Source: Flaccisagitta enflata
Lineage: Eukaryota; Chaetognatha; Sagittoidea; Aphragmophora
Length of the DNA: 64,000 bases
Assembly (NCBI GenBank): GCA_965153355.1
Contig: OZ231126.1
Coordinates: 109,120,001-109,184,000 of the forward strand
Direction: 5' to 3'
The position numbers and the translations under genes were made by a program. The notes beneath the pieces were generated by a model. It was not told where the DNA came from and ran no database searches. It worked only from the letters and a program-made list of their open reading frames with translations. This document shows positions 24,557 to 39,709 of this stretch, one piece after another (position 1 is the stretch's first letter; each line of letters begins with the position of its first letter).

Positions 24557-26854
24557 TTCAGCATCTTTCGCTCTGTCTCCGTTCATGTCACTTTCTCTAC
24601 ACATCTGTATGACCTCCCATTTATCATCGGGCATCTTACTACAGTCAACAGCAAAATGATCCTGGGACTTTAAATTAGTCCCGCAACAGGGACACAGTCG
24701 TCGACAGTGCCTGTAATAGTCAGCTTGTGTGAATTCATGTGTTATAGCGAGACAGGCACCACAGCCCCTTAAATCGCGGTCTCTCATTTTTCTTCTATAC
24801 ATCTCACAGATTGGGTCTGACTGGCCTGGTTCCGCTGCGGAGACTGACGCCGATCTTGGTCCTGCATTCTGCCGCTGCTGCTGCCCCGACGAAGACGCGT
24901 TGGACCATCCGGCGCCTCCTCCTCGGCCCCAATTTGATCCGGCGCTGTTTGACCTCGGAGCGGCGCCACGTGACTGATGATGGCCGCCTCTCGACGCCGA
25001 CGACGCATATTTGGCCCAGTGACCACCTCCATTTCCTAATCCACCCGAACTGTTGCCGTACCGTGACCATCCTCCGCTCCATGACGCGCCGCGCTGCTGC
25101 TGCGGTCCTCCGCGTGGCGCAGCGCCCCGCTGCGCTCCTCGTGACCTCCCTCGTGTAGTATTGCCGCGCTGTGGGCTGCTGTCGCTGTGATGACCTGTCG
25201 TTGTAGAAATCGAAGAGACACTTTTGCTGTTACTGTCTGTATCATTGGTGCCTTTTTTCTGTGCCTTTTTGCGATCATCTGGCCTAAATATTTTTTCAAG
25301 GCCCATGTTAGTCTCCACCAGTGCCGCGTGATTTGCTATGGCCTCCAAAGTGCGTGTACCTTCTTCATATACCCTGTTTGCCACGCAGTGAGCTAGGGTT
25401 CTATAATACAAACCCCCTATGAAATTCTCTATATAGTCAGATTCGCTTCTCCCAATTATGTAAATTAGGTCACTGTAGTCCGTATAGTAGTCAACAACGG
25501 ATTCGTCCTCTTTCTGAACTCTAGTCTGTAGTGCGCCTAACGCAACCGCGTCCATTTGCGGAAATAATATGTGCTCGAAAACGCGTAAAAAGTTAAGGAA
25601 GCTAGTGTAGGTACTCTCCACCCTGAACATCTTGTTGAGTGTTCTATAGTAGCATGCGGCTTTTTGGCGGAAAATGGCTAATAATGTGTAAAGATCCTCG
25701 CCGCTAAAGAACGATGAAATTTCATCGCAAAACCTTCTCCTTCTCTCCAAATATTTCAAGGGCCCGTCCTCTGCGCAAAATTCAGTTTTGACCAATTTCG
25801 TCCCCTTTATCACCTTATCCCCATCAGGGGTTCCACCGCAAACCGTTCCTCCGCGCTCATGGAGGAGAATGACCCCGGGAAAATCTTTGTAGCCCGGCAC
25901 CCTTGGCCTTAATGGGGTAACTGGGGGTGGGTTGCTTAAAATGCTCGATTGTCTCGTTGGCGGTGTTACTCCAGGAGTGTTACTTGCGTATCTGGTAGGG
26001 CTTTGCACATCATATACCGACTGACCTGTTGTTGTTGACTGACCGACAGACTGACCGTCTGAGTTTTGTAGACTGGGTGGATAGAGGGCAAATGTCACCG
26101 TCTTTTTGTTCGGCGACCGATTTCCTGCGTCGTTTTGGTGTTGATGATCCTCCACATGGTGAGACGTGGCACCCTGTGTACCTGAGCTTGGGCTGGGGTA
26201 TTGGGCATTAATCATCGCTGGGCCAATATTAGTACTGGTAGGCCATGTCAACTCGGCAGAGTGGTCCCAATGACCACCCGTATCCTCTATATCACCGGGG
26301 TCATCGTCATCGTCATCCTCTGATGAGCTAGATTTGCTTTTTACATCAATGTTCAAATCGGCCATGAGCTCATCGGCTCTTTCAAACAACACTCTCATTT
26401 CATCTATCGATCCCCCTGTAGAGAACACTCTGAACGCATTATTCGTGCTTCTTATTAGCTGTTGGAGTACTTCCTTTGTTGCTGTCAATCGACCTATCTT
26501 TTGCTTTGCTGCTTCCATCTCTTCATTCTGATACTTCACTGTAGCTCTCAGCTGCTGAATTTCATCGTCATGTAACTGTTTGCCCTTTGCGGCCTTAATC
26601 ATCTCGACTAAGTGGTTACGTTGGCCAAGAAGCCATCTCGTGAATTCTTCCACTCCTTTTTTCTGTTTAGACTTACAGCCCTTGACTGACCTGTTTCTGT
26701 GTTCACTTGCTGGATACCAACATTTACCGCATACTTGTTCAGCGGCGACTCCAGGCTTCAATTCAGTCAATTTTTGAGATAATTCAGCCACCTCGGCCAT
26801 TAAATCATCAGTAGACACGGTGATCGTTGACATCATTCTTTTTTGTAATAACAA
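24554..26854 (-). CDS. gag: LTR-element Gag polyprotein
   Basis: A 766-aa ORF directly downstream of the leader of the LTR element. Gag forms the virus-like particle that packages element RNA. Near the N-terminus (residues about 42-61) is a C-x2-C-x7-H-x7-C cluster, followed by a Lys/Glu-rich helical segment likely to be a coiled coil (about 75-150), an acidic Asp/Ser run (about 175-190) and a central region with typical capsid-like spacing of aromatic residues. The C-terminal third is Gly/Arg/Ser/Gln-rich (RGG-type RNA binding) and ends in a dense Cys/His cluster (C-x2-C, H, HC, C-x2-CG, DH, DC; about 700-745) in place of a classical CCHC knuckle. The ORF ends in a single UGA, after which the same frame continues into pol. 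Start: first ATG of the ORF; the ATG 7 codons later is also possible. Confidence 0.85.
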   Translation of the reverse strand: MLLQKRMMSTITVSTDDLMAEVAELSQKLTELKPGVAAEQVCGKCWYPASEHRNRSVKGCKSKQKKGVEEFTRWLLGQRNHLVEMIKAAKGKQLHDDEIQQLRATVKYQNEEMEAAKQKIGRLTATKEVLQQLIRSTNNAFRVFSTGGSIDEMRVLFERADELMADLNIDVKSKSSSSEDDDDDDPGDIEDTGGHWDHSAELTWPTSTNIGPAMINAQYPSPSSGTQGATSHHVEDHQHQNDAGNRSPNKKTVTFALYPPSLQNSDGQSVGQSTTTGQSVYDVQSPTRYASNTPGVTPPTRQSSILSNPPPVTPLRPRVPGYKDFPGVILLHERGGTVCGGTPDGDKVIKGTKLVKTEFCAEDGPLKYLERRRRFCDEISSFFSGEDLYTLLAIFRQKAACYYRTLNKMFRVESTYTSFLNFLRVFEHILFPQMDAVALGALQTRVQKEDESVVDYYTDYSDLIYIIGRSESDYIENFIGGLYYRTLAHCVANRVYEEGTRTLEAIANHAALVETNMGLEKIFRPDDRKKAQKKGTNDTDSNSKSVSSISTTTGHHSDSSPQRGNTTRGRSRGAQRGAAPRGGPQQQRGASWSGGWSRYGNSSGGLGNGGGHWAKYASSASRGGHHQSRGAAPRSNSAGSNWGRGGGAGWSNASSSGQQQRQNAGPRSASVSAAEPGQSDPICEMYRRKMRDRDLRGCGACLAITHEFTQADYYRHCRRLCPCCGTNLKSQDHFAVDCSKMPDDKWEVIQMCRESDMNGDRAKDAE

Positions 26855-26904
26855 TCAGAGGATCCAAATATCCAACATCCAGGCGGCAAATGGTACCTTC
26901 GATG

Positions 26905-26915
26905 ATTGTCAATGG

Positions 26916-27013
<98 letters not shown>

Positions 27014-27015
27014 CT
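26905..27015. repeat. (GTT)n microsatellite in the LTR-element leader
   Basis: About 33 copies of GTT between the 5' LTR and the gag start, so it would lie in the 5' untranslated leader of the retrotransposon RNA as (AAC)n. The polyVal/polyCys/polyLeu frames on the plus strand are artefacts. Confidence 0.9.
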
Positions 27016-27199
27016 TTCGCTCGTTTTGCTTGTTTTGTTTGTTTTTTGTTTTTGTTTGTTGTTTTGTTTTTGTTCTTCGCTCGTCGGCGTTCGTTTTGGT
27101 TTTGTTTTGTCTTGTTTTCCGTAACGTTGCTCTTTTTTCAACGTCGGAGATTGGTAGTCGTGTTGTTGCCGATAAAGGCTAGGAGACGTCGGTGGGAAT

Positions 27200-27219
27200 T
27201 CCTAAACGCGGTCCACCAG
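27200..27219 (-). other. Putative primer-binding site
   Basis: Immediately after the 5' LTR on the minus strand the sequence reads tggtggaccgcgtttagg. It starts with TGG, as expected for pairing with the CCA end of a tRNA. I did not identify the tRNA. Confidence 0.45.
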
Positions 27220-27597
27220 GTATGGAATGGTCCGCTCGGACCAATCCAATACTGAAATAAAAGGTACAATTCTTCAGATTCTTGACTTTATTCTCGGATC
27301 TCAATAATAAAGGCTACAGTAAATATGGGCGAAATGCGATAGAATGAGGTCTCACTGTACAGACGCTTACCTGAAATAAAAGGTACAATTCTTCAGATTC
27401 TTGACTTTATTCTCGGATCTGAAGAATTGGGCTGGGCTTGGTATTTATAATGCCAGCAGATCTTGATTGTGGTTGCATAGAATGGTTGTGGTTATGAAAC
27501 TAAAATAGCGGACCCGTAGAGAAATGATAAATGAATACGTAAGAAATATCTGAGGTTAGAGGGGTGGATAAGGGCTGAATAAGGCGGGTGCCTAACC
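27218..27597 (-). repeat. 5' LTR
   Basis: Shares its whole length with 15467-15821. On the minus strand it runs from ttaggcacccgcc to ccattccatacc, so it lacks canonical TG...CA ends. It contains an internal direct duplication (ctgaaataaaaggtacaatt... at 27253 and 27371) and two AATAAA-like stretches on the plus strand. Confidence 0.85.
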
Positions 27598-27776
27598 GCC
27601 ATGTAAGTTTCGGTTTTTGTTTCTGTTTTTTTGTAGTCAAATAACGGAAGTTCATTTTATCATCCAATGTGGAAATGGACTTTTCAATATCCTGACGAGC
27701 AAGGCTGAAAGGAAGAAAAAATTACATCATTTGTGAATCCAAAGGTTCAATAGATCTCTTTTGCATAACTTTTTGG

Positions 27777-28212
27777 GCAGCGGCCCCAAAGGGCCAATGT
27801 CCTGCAGAACACAGGGATGCACTGTTACTCCCCCCCGGGCTTTAAGCCCAAATCTCTGTAATGAGGCCAAAATCCCAGCCTGTTGACCAAAATCCCAGCC
27901 TGTTTTCCCAAATCCCAGCCTGTTGGCTCAAATCCCAGCCTCAAGACCAAAATTCCAGCCTGTTAGCCCAAATTCGAGCCTGTTGGTCTGGATCCTACCC
28001 TTGAGGCCCTAATCCCAACCTAAAAGCCCAAATCCCAGCCTTGAGGCTCAGATTTCTGAATACAGGCCCAAACCCCAGTAAAATGATCCTAATCCCAAAC
28101 CAATCCTCAGTAGCCCCAAATCAGTGAGCCCTCCTGAAATCAGTAAAACAGGCAGATGTAACAGTTCACCCCTATTTTCTACAGGACATTGGCTCTTTGG
28201 GGCCACTGCCCA
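27777..28212. repeat. 'aaatcccagcc' tandem block with inverted edges, left arm
   Basis: About 13 degenerate units of roughly 20 bp (caaaatcccagcctgttgac and variants) at 27850-28110. The block is bounded by 'gggcagcggccccaaagggcc' (27777) and its inverted, slightly changed copy (about 28180-28212). The matching block in the right arm is about 48250-48640, where only one of the bounding copies is present. Confidence 0.75.
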
Positions 28213-28214
28213 GC

Positions 28215-33125
<4,911 letters not shown>

Positions 33126-33888
33126 TGTCTTATTGGAAGTATTTGATTACAACTAGAATGAAGGAGAAAAGTGCAAAGTCCAATATACCCATGAAAGCAA
33201 TTGCAAAAGTCAAATCAAAAACTAAATATTCCATTCAGGAAACTGAACATCATAAGCAATGCCGCCCACTAACCATGTTAAAATCCAATTGATATGTAGG
33301 TGATTGTTTTAAACCCTTCACCAATGAGCTTGACTAAGTTGTTTTTTTCTTAGATGGTAAAAAATGTGATAGGAATTTAAGATGTTATCTATAGTTGACA
33401 GAATTGTTATATTACCAAAGAATAGGAAGAAAAGAAAAATTTTGTCACTCATCACAGCACCTGGATGGTACTCCAGCCATGAGGGAAGGGGATTTTAAGT
33501 GACTGGTGGAACCCAAACTGAAATAAATGAAAGAGGGTCTTGCGCAACCTGAATGACTAGTTAATATGCACACCACTACTAGTTTTCCATGAAACAGAAT
33601 ATGGAAAACATTGTTGTACAATGTTACCCCATATAAAACAGCTTACCAAAAGTTGCTAAGTGGAATGGATTGGCACCTGTGTTACCAAATAAATGTAATA
33701 ATCCAAACTTGTAATTTAAAATCAACAAGGATACCCAGTAAAACATGCAATCACATAAGTCAAACCAATGAGACCACAGAGTCGCAGGAGTCCCAAGAGT
33801 CCCAAGAGTCCCAAGAGTCCCAATGGTCAGAGTCAAGTTCCTTGAACTCAAATCATGTAAAAAGTTGTCACATATGCAAAAAAGCATA
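33126..33888. other. Spacer between transposase and protease genes
   Basis: AT-rich. At 33470-33600 it carries a segment related to 55190-55250 (gactagtyaatatgcaccac...ctagttttc), a second dispersed repeat family. At 33785-33825 there are four copies of gagtcccaa. No coding exon recognised. Confidence 0.45.
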
Positions 33889-33890
33889 GA

Positions 33891-36797
33891 CTATTTCTTC
33901 AATGTGATCTTCCATTCATGAAATGCTTTAGTGCATTGTCTTATAGCAAAAGAGCCACTAAACCAAAGATTTTCAAAAACATTTTGGCTTGTTTCCTCAA
34001 TAACTTTTACGGTTATTTTTCCGATGATGCTTTCACTGGCAAAAGTTGCAAGAAATTTTTTGAATAAGGGAGTCAATAAAAAGTATCCCTCAAAACTCAT
34101 CAAATTCATGTTTTTGCAGGCTGCTTTGAATGCCTGTTGTTTTCCTTGAGGAATTGCCACACTTACAGAGTGTTTGACATTTGAAGACCAAAATTCCTCA
34201 ATGTCTTCCTCTTCGCCATCTAAGTAGGCTAAGAGCATTGCAAGCTGTTTCACATCATTGTCAATGTTTATCGCACTTCTCGTCTGCAGATAAGCTGGGT
34301 TCCTGCTTTCTTCCCTCTTCATGGAATTGAGGACCTCTGTGGCAGCCATTGCATTTCCTAAATAGAGAAAAAAGCACATTGAATTTTTGTCCATTCAGAG
34401 AGAACCAAAAAGATTGAGTTTTCAGTTTAAAATGCTATAACTAAAGATTATAAAAAATGTCACCTGATGGCAAGGTGGGAAATTGGGTTGCACATTCCCC
34501 CTTTTGTTTCCAAGGTGGTTCTACTGAAGTTTTCCAACCTGGGCAAATTTGATTTTTAGATAATGATTTTAAGAATTCTACCTATTCCCTTCAAAAAAGA
34601 TAGCTAAAACAAAGGATTTTTAAGATGAAAAAAAACACAAGTTACCTGGAAGTTGTTCTTGAAATAAACTGTACATGAACACTTTTCTGTAGTTGGTCAT
34701 ATCCTTTTGCCGATAAGAGTAATCTGCATCAATGCTCAATTGTTTCATGGCACATAACATGAAAATTCCACAATCACTGAAATTGTCTTGTTTTGGGGAC
34801 AGATCATTTTTTAGGATAATCCACTGTGCTGAGTCCCCCATGCTTTTGTGATATTGTCCAAATAAGATCCTTTTGAAAGTGGCTAAACCTGATTCATGGC
34901 TTGTAACTTCTTTTGAAGAATCAAAAGACTTGAAACATTTTTTCCTGCAATCAACCACATAGAGGTACCAATGTATACCATTGCACAAGGGGGCCATGAT
35001 CAAATCATATTCCATTGGATTTTTCAACCATTTGCAACTGTCTTTGATATCACATTCTAATTTACTGTGTTTGGATTTTTTTGGTCGTGTATAATAGGAT
35101 GGAATAATGCAAACTTTTGGCAATGATTTGTAAGACAATGCTCTATTCATTATGATTCCATGAAATGCTGATATAATATCACCAGTAATCCATCCGTTAC
35201 ATCCAGACTGTTTAGTTGGTAACAGTGTAAATAAGTCACCATATTTCACCAGCCCCTGCTCCCTCCCAGTTGGTGTAAGAATTCCAGTAGCGATGGATGT
35301 TTCATCCCTCCTGTAATTTTCTAAAACAGTGACACACAGTTGTTCCCTTTCTTTCTTAAGATTGGAATTTGCCTTACAATCATCAACTATATCATTACAG
35401 TTGCTTTCCTGTTCAATTATCTCCGAGGATAATTTTTGTTTGCCAGGTTTTGATGTAGAACCCAAATATTCTTCTTTTTTACCTATGTCATTACAAGCGT
35501 TTTCATTCTCCATTCCATGACTCTGCTCTGAATCCTCACAAAATGTAGCCTGTACACACCTTCTTTGACCTATAACTTTTTTCCTGATATCAACAGAATT
35601 GTTTAAACTTGTTTGTTTATTGCCCTTGTTTGGATTACTTATCATTCCTTGATCTGGATCCTTTATTTTTCCTTCCTCTTGTTCTTCTGTAGTTGTTGGT
35701 TGCTCTATGTCATTATCTGCAAAACCTTCATCCTTTTTTTGTACTGATGTGTTGCTCATTTGGTTTGAATCCTCCACCTGTTCTTTTTTTTTCATATCAG
35801 TTGGATAGTCATGTGCAATAGTTTCTGTTTTGTAGGATGTTGAATTATTACTTGCAACATTCAATGCTTGATCAAGGATATGTATCGCTGTTGTTGAGGC
35901 TTCATTGAAGGGGGTTGAGCAATCATTTTTTATGTAAGAACCTTCTGTTTTCAGAAATTGTGTCTCACACTCTCGTTTGGCTGCTGCTTCTTCTTCTTCT
36001 TCTTCTTCTTCTTCTTCTTCTTCTTTCTCTGCTTCTTTCTCTTCATCTTCTTCTTTGTCTTCTTCTTCTTCTTCTTCTTCTTCTTCTTCTTCTTCTTCTT
36101 CTTCTTCTTCTTCTTCTACTTCTTCTTTTTCTTCCACTTTTTCCTTTTTTTCTTTTTCTTCTTCTACTACTACTTCTTCTTCTCCTTGTTCCTCTTCTTC
36201 TTCTTCCTCTTCTTCTGCTTCCTCTTCTTTTACTTCTTCTTCTTCTTTTTCTTCTTGTTCATCTGCATTAGCAAGCTTCCAATTCCAATATCTATTCAGA
36301 GTGCATTGTTTTACGGTTTCCAACCAAGTTCCATGGTCATTCAGCTTACTTCTATCGGAAATACCAAGAAAGTCATAAACTATACGAAGAATCGCCTCCA
36401 AAGCTAAAACAGAGTAAAAGTAAAGTTGGGATACACTTTCATTGTCTTTATATGTAACAAAGCCATATGATGGAGAAGTAAACTCAAACTCAAACTCTGC
36501 CTTATAACGTATTTGCAGTTCTTTGGTAAGTCTATCTCGGATGGTATCTTCACTGGATATACTGTAGAAAGCAATTATTTCATTTTGCGGTATGTCTAGA
36601 GTGTAAATTTTTTCCCATGTCTTCTGGTGAAAAAATGCGCTTTGGCGGTGTCGCTTAATGCTTTGCATCATTTTTTGACGTTTTTCACTATCCTTTTCTT
36701 TCTTCAGTTTCAACCAATTTGCTCTTTTGTTACTAAAGACAAGGTTGCCAATATACTCATCGTATTCAGATTTCAAGTTTCCTTGAACAATTGCATC
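33891..36797 (-). pseudogene. Ulp1/C48 cysteine protease, 3' part of a MITE-split gene
   Basis: Exons 36797-34646 and 34357-33891 (donor CAG|GTAACT, acceptor ttctctatttag), in phase. The first part is a Lys-rich region, then about 180 residues of ordinary sequence, then a long Glu-rich run encoded by a TTC microsatellite (about 36260-35975), a Ser/Asn/Gln-rich linker, and a C48 peptidase domain: a GWITGDIISAF segment (the usual W-L-N-D-E position), catalytic His in GIHWYLYVVD with the following Asp, and the oxyanion Gln and Cys in PKQDNFSDCGIFML. The last exon adds about 155 residues of unknown fold. Ulp1-family enzymes cleave SUMO-like tags, and many large DNA transposons carry one. No ATG is available at its 5' end; the frame continues instead, beyond an inserted MITE, into the glycoprotein segment upstream. 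All four catalytic positions look intact. Confidence 0.7.
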
Positions 36798-36799
36798 TA

Positions 36800-37562
36800 C
36801 AGGGTCTTCAATCTCATTTGACACGAAAAGAACCTATATTGTGCAAAAACTAATTTATTATTCAATGTGATTTTTTTTCCCCATGAAAGCACTATGTATG
36901 ACGTTTTTTGTATCAAAATTTCATGGGACTGGGTCTTGTAGTTTGGCAGAAATCAAAATTTGAAGTTAGGCAGTGAATTCAACAAAAAATGCTGTTTTCT
37001 TGCTACTTTTGACTTAGAAAACATATAGAATTCGAGATGCTTTGAGCCACAGATGTTGATTTAAGGTAAGTGATAGATTGTAACTCCCCAAAGTTAGAAT
37101 TCGTCAGGATTTATCATTTAACTTTAAATTAAAGGCAAAAACTTTAAAAATGTTAGCAAAATTATTAGAAAAACTGTAACAAAGATTGTTTTTTCCCAAA
37201 AAAGAAGAAAAATGTTGAATATGATAAGATTTCAAAGGCCTCTTTTCTCATATACAAAAACTGGATGAAATTATCTGCCATTCAAGACCAATCTCACATC
37301 TGTAGCTAAAAGCGTTCAGAAATGAGAGCAGTCTGAAGATGAAAGGTCAAAACCTCAAAGTCAAAAAAATCCGCCCATCTCATCATGACATCTTTCACTT
37401 TAAAATGGGATATCTCTCAAACTAATTGACCCAGTTCCATGAAATTTGGACACAAAAAACGTCATATGTAGTGCTTTAATGAGAAAAAAAATCAAACCAA
37501 GAAGTTGATACATTTTTGCGTAATATAGGTTCTTTTCGTGTCAAATGAGATTGAAGCCCCTG
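36800..37562. mobile_element. MITE of Tc1/mariner type, TA target duplication
   Basis: 763 bp with inverted ends of about 140 bp. Left end cagggtcttcaatctcattt, right end its complement (gaagcccctg), flanked by TA at 36798-36799 and 37563-37564. The interior is AT-rich with no ORF. The CAGGG start and TA duplication fit a non-autonomous mariner-like element. Its tips remain open in the host frame for a few codons, which is why ORFs on both sides seem to run into it. Confidence 0.8.
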
Positions 37563-37564
37563 TA

Positions 37565-38685
37565 GTGCTGGAAGATGAGTTTCAACAGATTCCACAATGC
37601 AACCATCACATATGTTGTTTAGATTGTCCCCTAATGATTCAGAGCAATTTTTGCACAAGCTCCCTTTTTTCTCCAGTTTGAAATCAGTATGTTTTGCAAC
37701 TTCCACTTTCCTATTGAAACCAGCTTCTGACTCAAGCTCAATGAAAAGTTGTGGGTGCTCTGTGGAATGAATGACATGACCGCAATCTCTCAAAGAACCA
37801 GTAAGAGTAAGGCCAAAGGTAATTTCCGTTTCTTCAACCATAACTGTTGTAGGTCTACCATCCTTACCATACGAGATTCTCCCTGTACCTTGGAAAAGAG
37901 CCATGTATTTGCTTTCATCACATGATAAAGACTTTGAATCTTTCAAGAAAATGTGGCCCATGTTTGAGTTATAACAATAATTTTTGTCTGGTTTACAACC
38001 GATTTTATTAGGAAGTATAAGATTGTTTATATCCAAGTATGCTGTTCCCGAGGATATACTGATTTCATACTCTTGATACACCACGCCCTCAATGTCAGGT
38101 CTGCCTACTTGAGAAAACTTTGATTCTGTGCACCAGCCTCCTTCCTCAACTGATCCAGCAACCGAAACTGATGTTTGTACTGTTTCATTCATCCTCAGTC
38201 CATTGATGACATTGTAGTTGGGTGCAGTGTATGAGTATGTTGATATCATATGCTGACATTGCGATTCATCAATCTTTTCGATACTGCTAGAGAAATGCCC
38301 TGGCGTCAGGTACAAGTATGATCTGGTACCACAACCATAAACAGTTTGCCTGTATAAAAAATAGGGAAGACACATGATTATTTGTTTTTTGGCCTTTTGA
38401 ATCAATTTGATAATGGGAGAACTTAAAGATCTATTACCTGTATTCCACTGAGCAAGAAATGAAGTCAAAGGTTAGTGTTTGACGCGGCTGTAGTAGTTGA
38501 AGCTCTCCTTTGCGAATATCAAGGCTTTCATCTTTTAAATTGCAATCATCCTTATCCACAAGACTGTAAGATGCGATGACACTTTCGCCGTCTCCACAAT
38601 CAAAACCCACCAGCGCCAAAGAAGCTTTTGCCATCAATAAAAAAGCAAAGACACATCCTTGCAATGCCGCCATGATTCCTTTCTC
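37565..38685 (-). pseudogene. Chuvirus-like glycoprotein ectodomain, 5' part of a MITE-split gene
   Basis: Exons 38685-38438 (ATG at 38673) and 38349 downward, joined by a 88-bp intron with a GTAATA donor and tttatacag acceptor, in phase. It begins with a hydrophobic signal peptide (about 20 residues) and then shows the Cys-rich N-terminal pattern of class III-type glycoproteins of chuviruses and of related env genes in retroelements: GFDCG, DKDDCNL, QLLQ, FISCSV, YGCGTRSY, later DESKY and a DCGHVIHSTEHPQL segment. Such glycoproteins mediate attachment and membrane fusion. No transmembrane anchor follows. Instead there is a C-x2-C...C-x2-C zinc ribbon (CKNC, CDGC) and then the MITE. The usual C-terminal half is absent, so this is a partial, probably non-fusogenic copy. 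The family call is from motif recognition only. Confidence 0.6.
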
Positions 38686-39432
38686 CTGCAAAATCCCAGA
38701 TTAAGACTACAGTTGGACCTCTCAAAAACAGATGCCTAGGGAATAACAATTTCTTTCATAAGACATAAAAAGAATAGGGACCTAATGGCATAAAGATTGA
38801 ATATAGGCAGAATTCCATTGCTCTTGGGTCAATTAGTGCAAGGTGTAAAAGTATTTGAAGTTGACAGTGGAGCTTCACTAGAGTGCATGACAAGGGACTA
38901 GGCAGAATAACATCTTATAGTGAAGCTACCTCATTGCCAATAAAGCAATATAGACATAATAACATCATTTATGGCAGTTGTTTGCTTTACTGATTGGCAT
39001 GCCTCAACAGCAGGTGTGCTCTAGCAGTGCTCCACTCGATCAGCTTCGTGAATGATCACGTGAGAAGATGATGTAATTTTAAAGAACAAATTTACCTGTA
39101 CCTTCTTGAATTCTTTTAGAGTGAGAGAACACGTCGTTTCAAATTTCTCCTTTTTGTTGTAATGTATGTTATGATCTGAATGAGAAATATTTTTTTATCA
39201 TAAAAAATGGAATAAAACAATCAAGCTCCACTCAAAAATGATCACAAAGAAATGATACACAATAGATATTGGTTTTCTTGCACCCAACACCAACCCTAGT
39301 TTTACAATAGCCTGTATTTTTCTGAGTTCTATTTTTTAAGAGTTTTTTCTTTAGATGTTGCTGGATAGTGCATAGCAGGTTTGATGACCAATTTTCTCTT
39401 CTTGGAACAGCTTGTCCACCGTAGTTAAGGTA
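38686..39432. other. Spacer/intron region
   Basis: AT-rich. Apart from the possible exon at 39096-39175, I see no coding sequence. Confidence 0.4.
39096..39175 (-). other. Possible upstream exon of the glycoprotein-protease gene
   Basis: An 80-bp segment between an acceptor (tctcattcag) and a strong donor (TACAG|GTAAAT). One frame is open throughout and is in phase with the exon starting at 38685. It may be 5' untranslated, because a good signal peptide starts at the ATG at 38673, or it may extend the protein. Confidence 0.4.
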
Positions 39433-39708
39433 CTAATCTCCGATTATTTCTGTGTCCGTTGAATGACTGAAAAGCGATTGGAGAGCATGCTCTGCACTTT
39501 CTTCTTTTAATCGCTGTGCATCAGGGTCTGTGCATACTGGAATCTCCTTGATCAATTCGCAAATATGCTCATATTTTTGTATGAGCTCCCGCACAATGGG
39601 TCCAAATCTTCGTAGGACTTTTAGCAGTTCCACACAGCATCCTTTCATTCGAAGAACTTGGCGGTGGAGGTAGGCAAAGGTGTGGCAGAGCAGAGCAGTA
39701 ATGTCCAT
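39433..39708 (-). CDS. Hypothetical 91-aa protein of the giant element
   Basis: Open from ATG 39708 to the stop at 39433; an acceptor-like sequence (gttcttctag) lies just upstream at about 39742. The product is largely helical, with Leu/Ile spacing suggesting a short coiled coil (about residues 14-50), and an acidic C-terminus. It shares strand and direction with its neighbours. Not recognised; it could be one exon of a larger gene. Confidence 0.35.
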   Translation of the reverse strand: MDITALLCHTFAYLHRQVLRMKGCCVELLKVLRRFGPIVRELIQKYEHICELIKEIPVCTDPDAQRLKEESAEHALQSLFSHSTDTEIIGD

Positions 39709-39709
39709 T

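Larger units (their letters stand above)
15467..27597 (-). mobile_element. Ty3/gypsy-like LTR retrotransposon nested in the left arm
   Basis: A 12.1-kb element read on the minus strand: 5' LTR 27597-27218, primer site, (GTT)n leader, gag, pol (PR-RT-RH-INT), a 2.7-kb extra region with two antisense genes, polypurine tract, 3' LTR 15821-15467. The domain order and the HHCC zinc finger of the integrase fit Ty3/gypsy. It is absent from the homologous position of the right arm, so it inserted after the arms existed. The LTRs differ by several indels, so it is not a very recent insertion, but gag and pol are intact over 766 and 1984 codons. A target-site duplication is not clear; ATGGC versus AATGA flank the two ends. 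Confidence 0.85.
8901..28165 (+). repeat. Left inverted repeat arm (split by an LTR element)
   Basis: Sequence in 8901-15466 and 27598-28165 is the reverse complement, with small changes, of 53903-48229. Order from the outside: unique tip (about 100 bp), 20-bp tandem array, a 240-bp palindrome, a unique stretch, then a block of 'aaatcccagcc' repeats. The LTR retrotransposon at 15467-27597 interrupts the unique stretch and is absent from the other arm. Inner similarity stops after 'ggcagatgtaacagt' at 28165. Confidence 0.85.

Noticed and set aside
26820-27255. polyCys, polyVal, polyLeu and polyAsn ORFs
   Set aside because: (GTT)n in the LTR-element leader.
37476-38468. A complete viral glycoprotein gene
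   Set aside because: Length is about half that of the family, no transmembrane segment, and the apparent C-terminus is MITE sequence; recorded as a partial, split copy.
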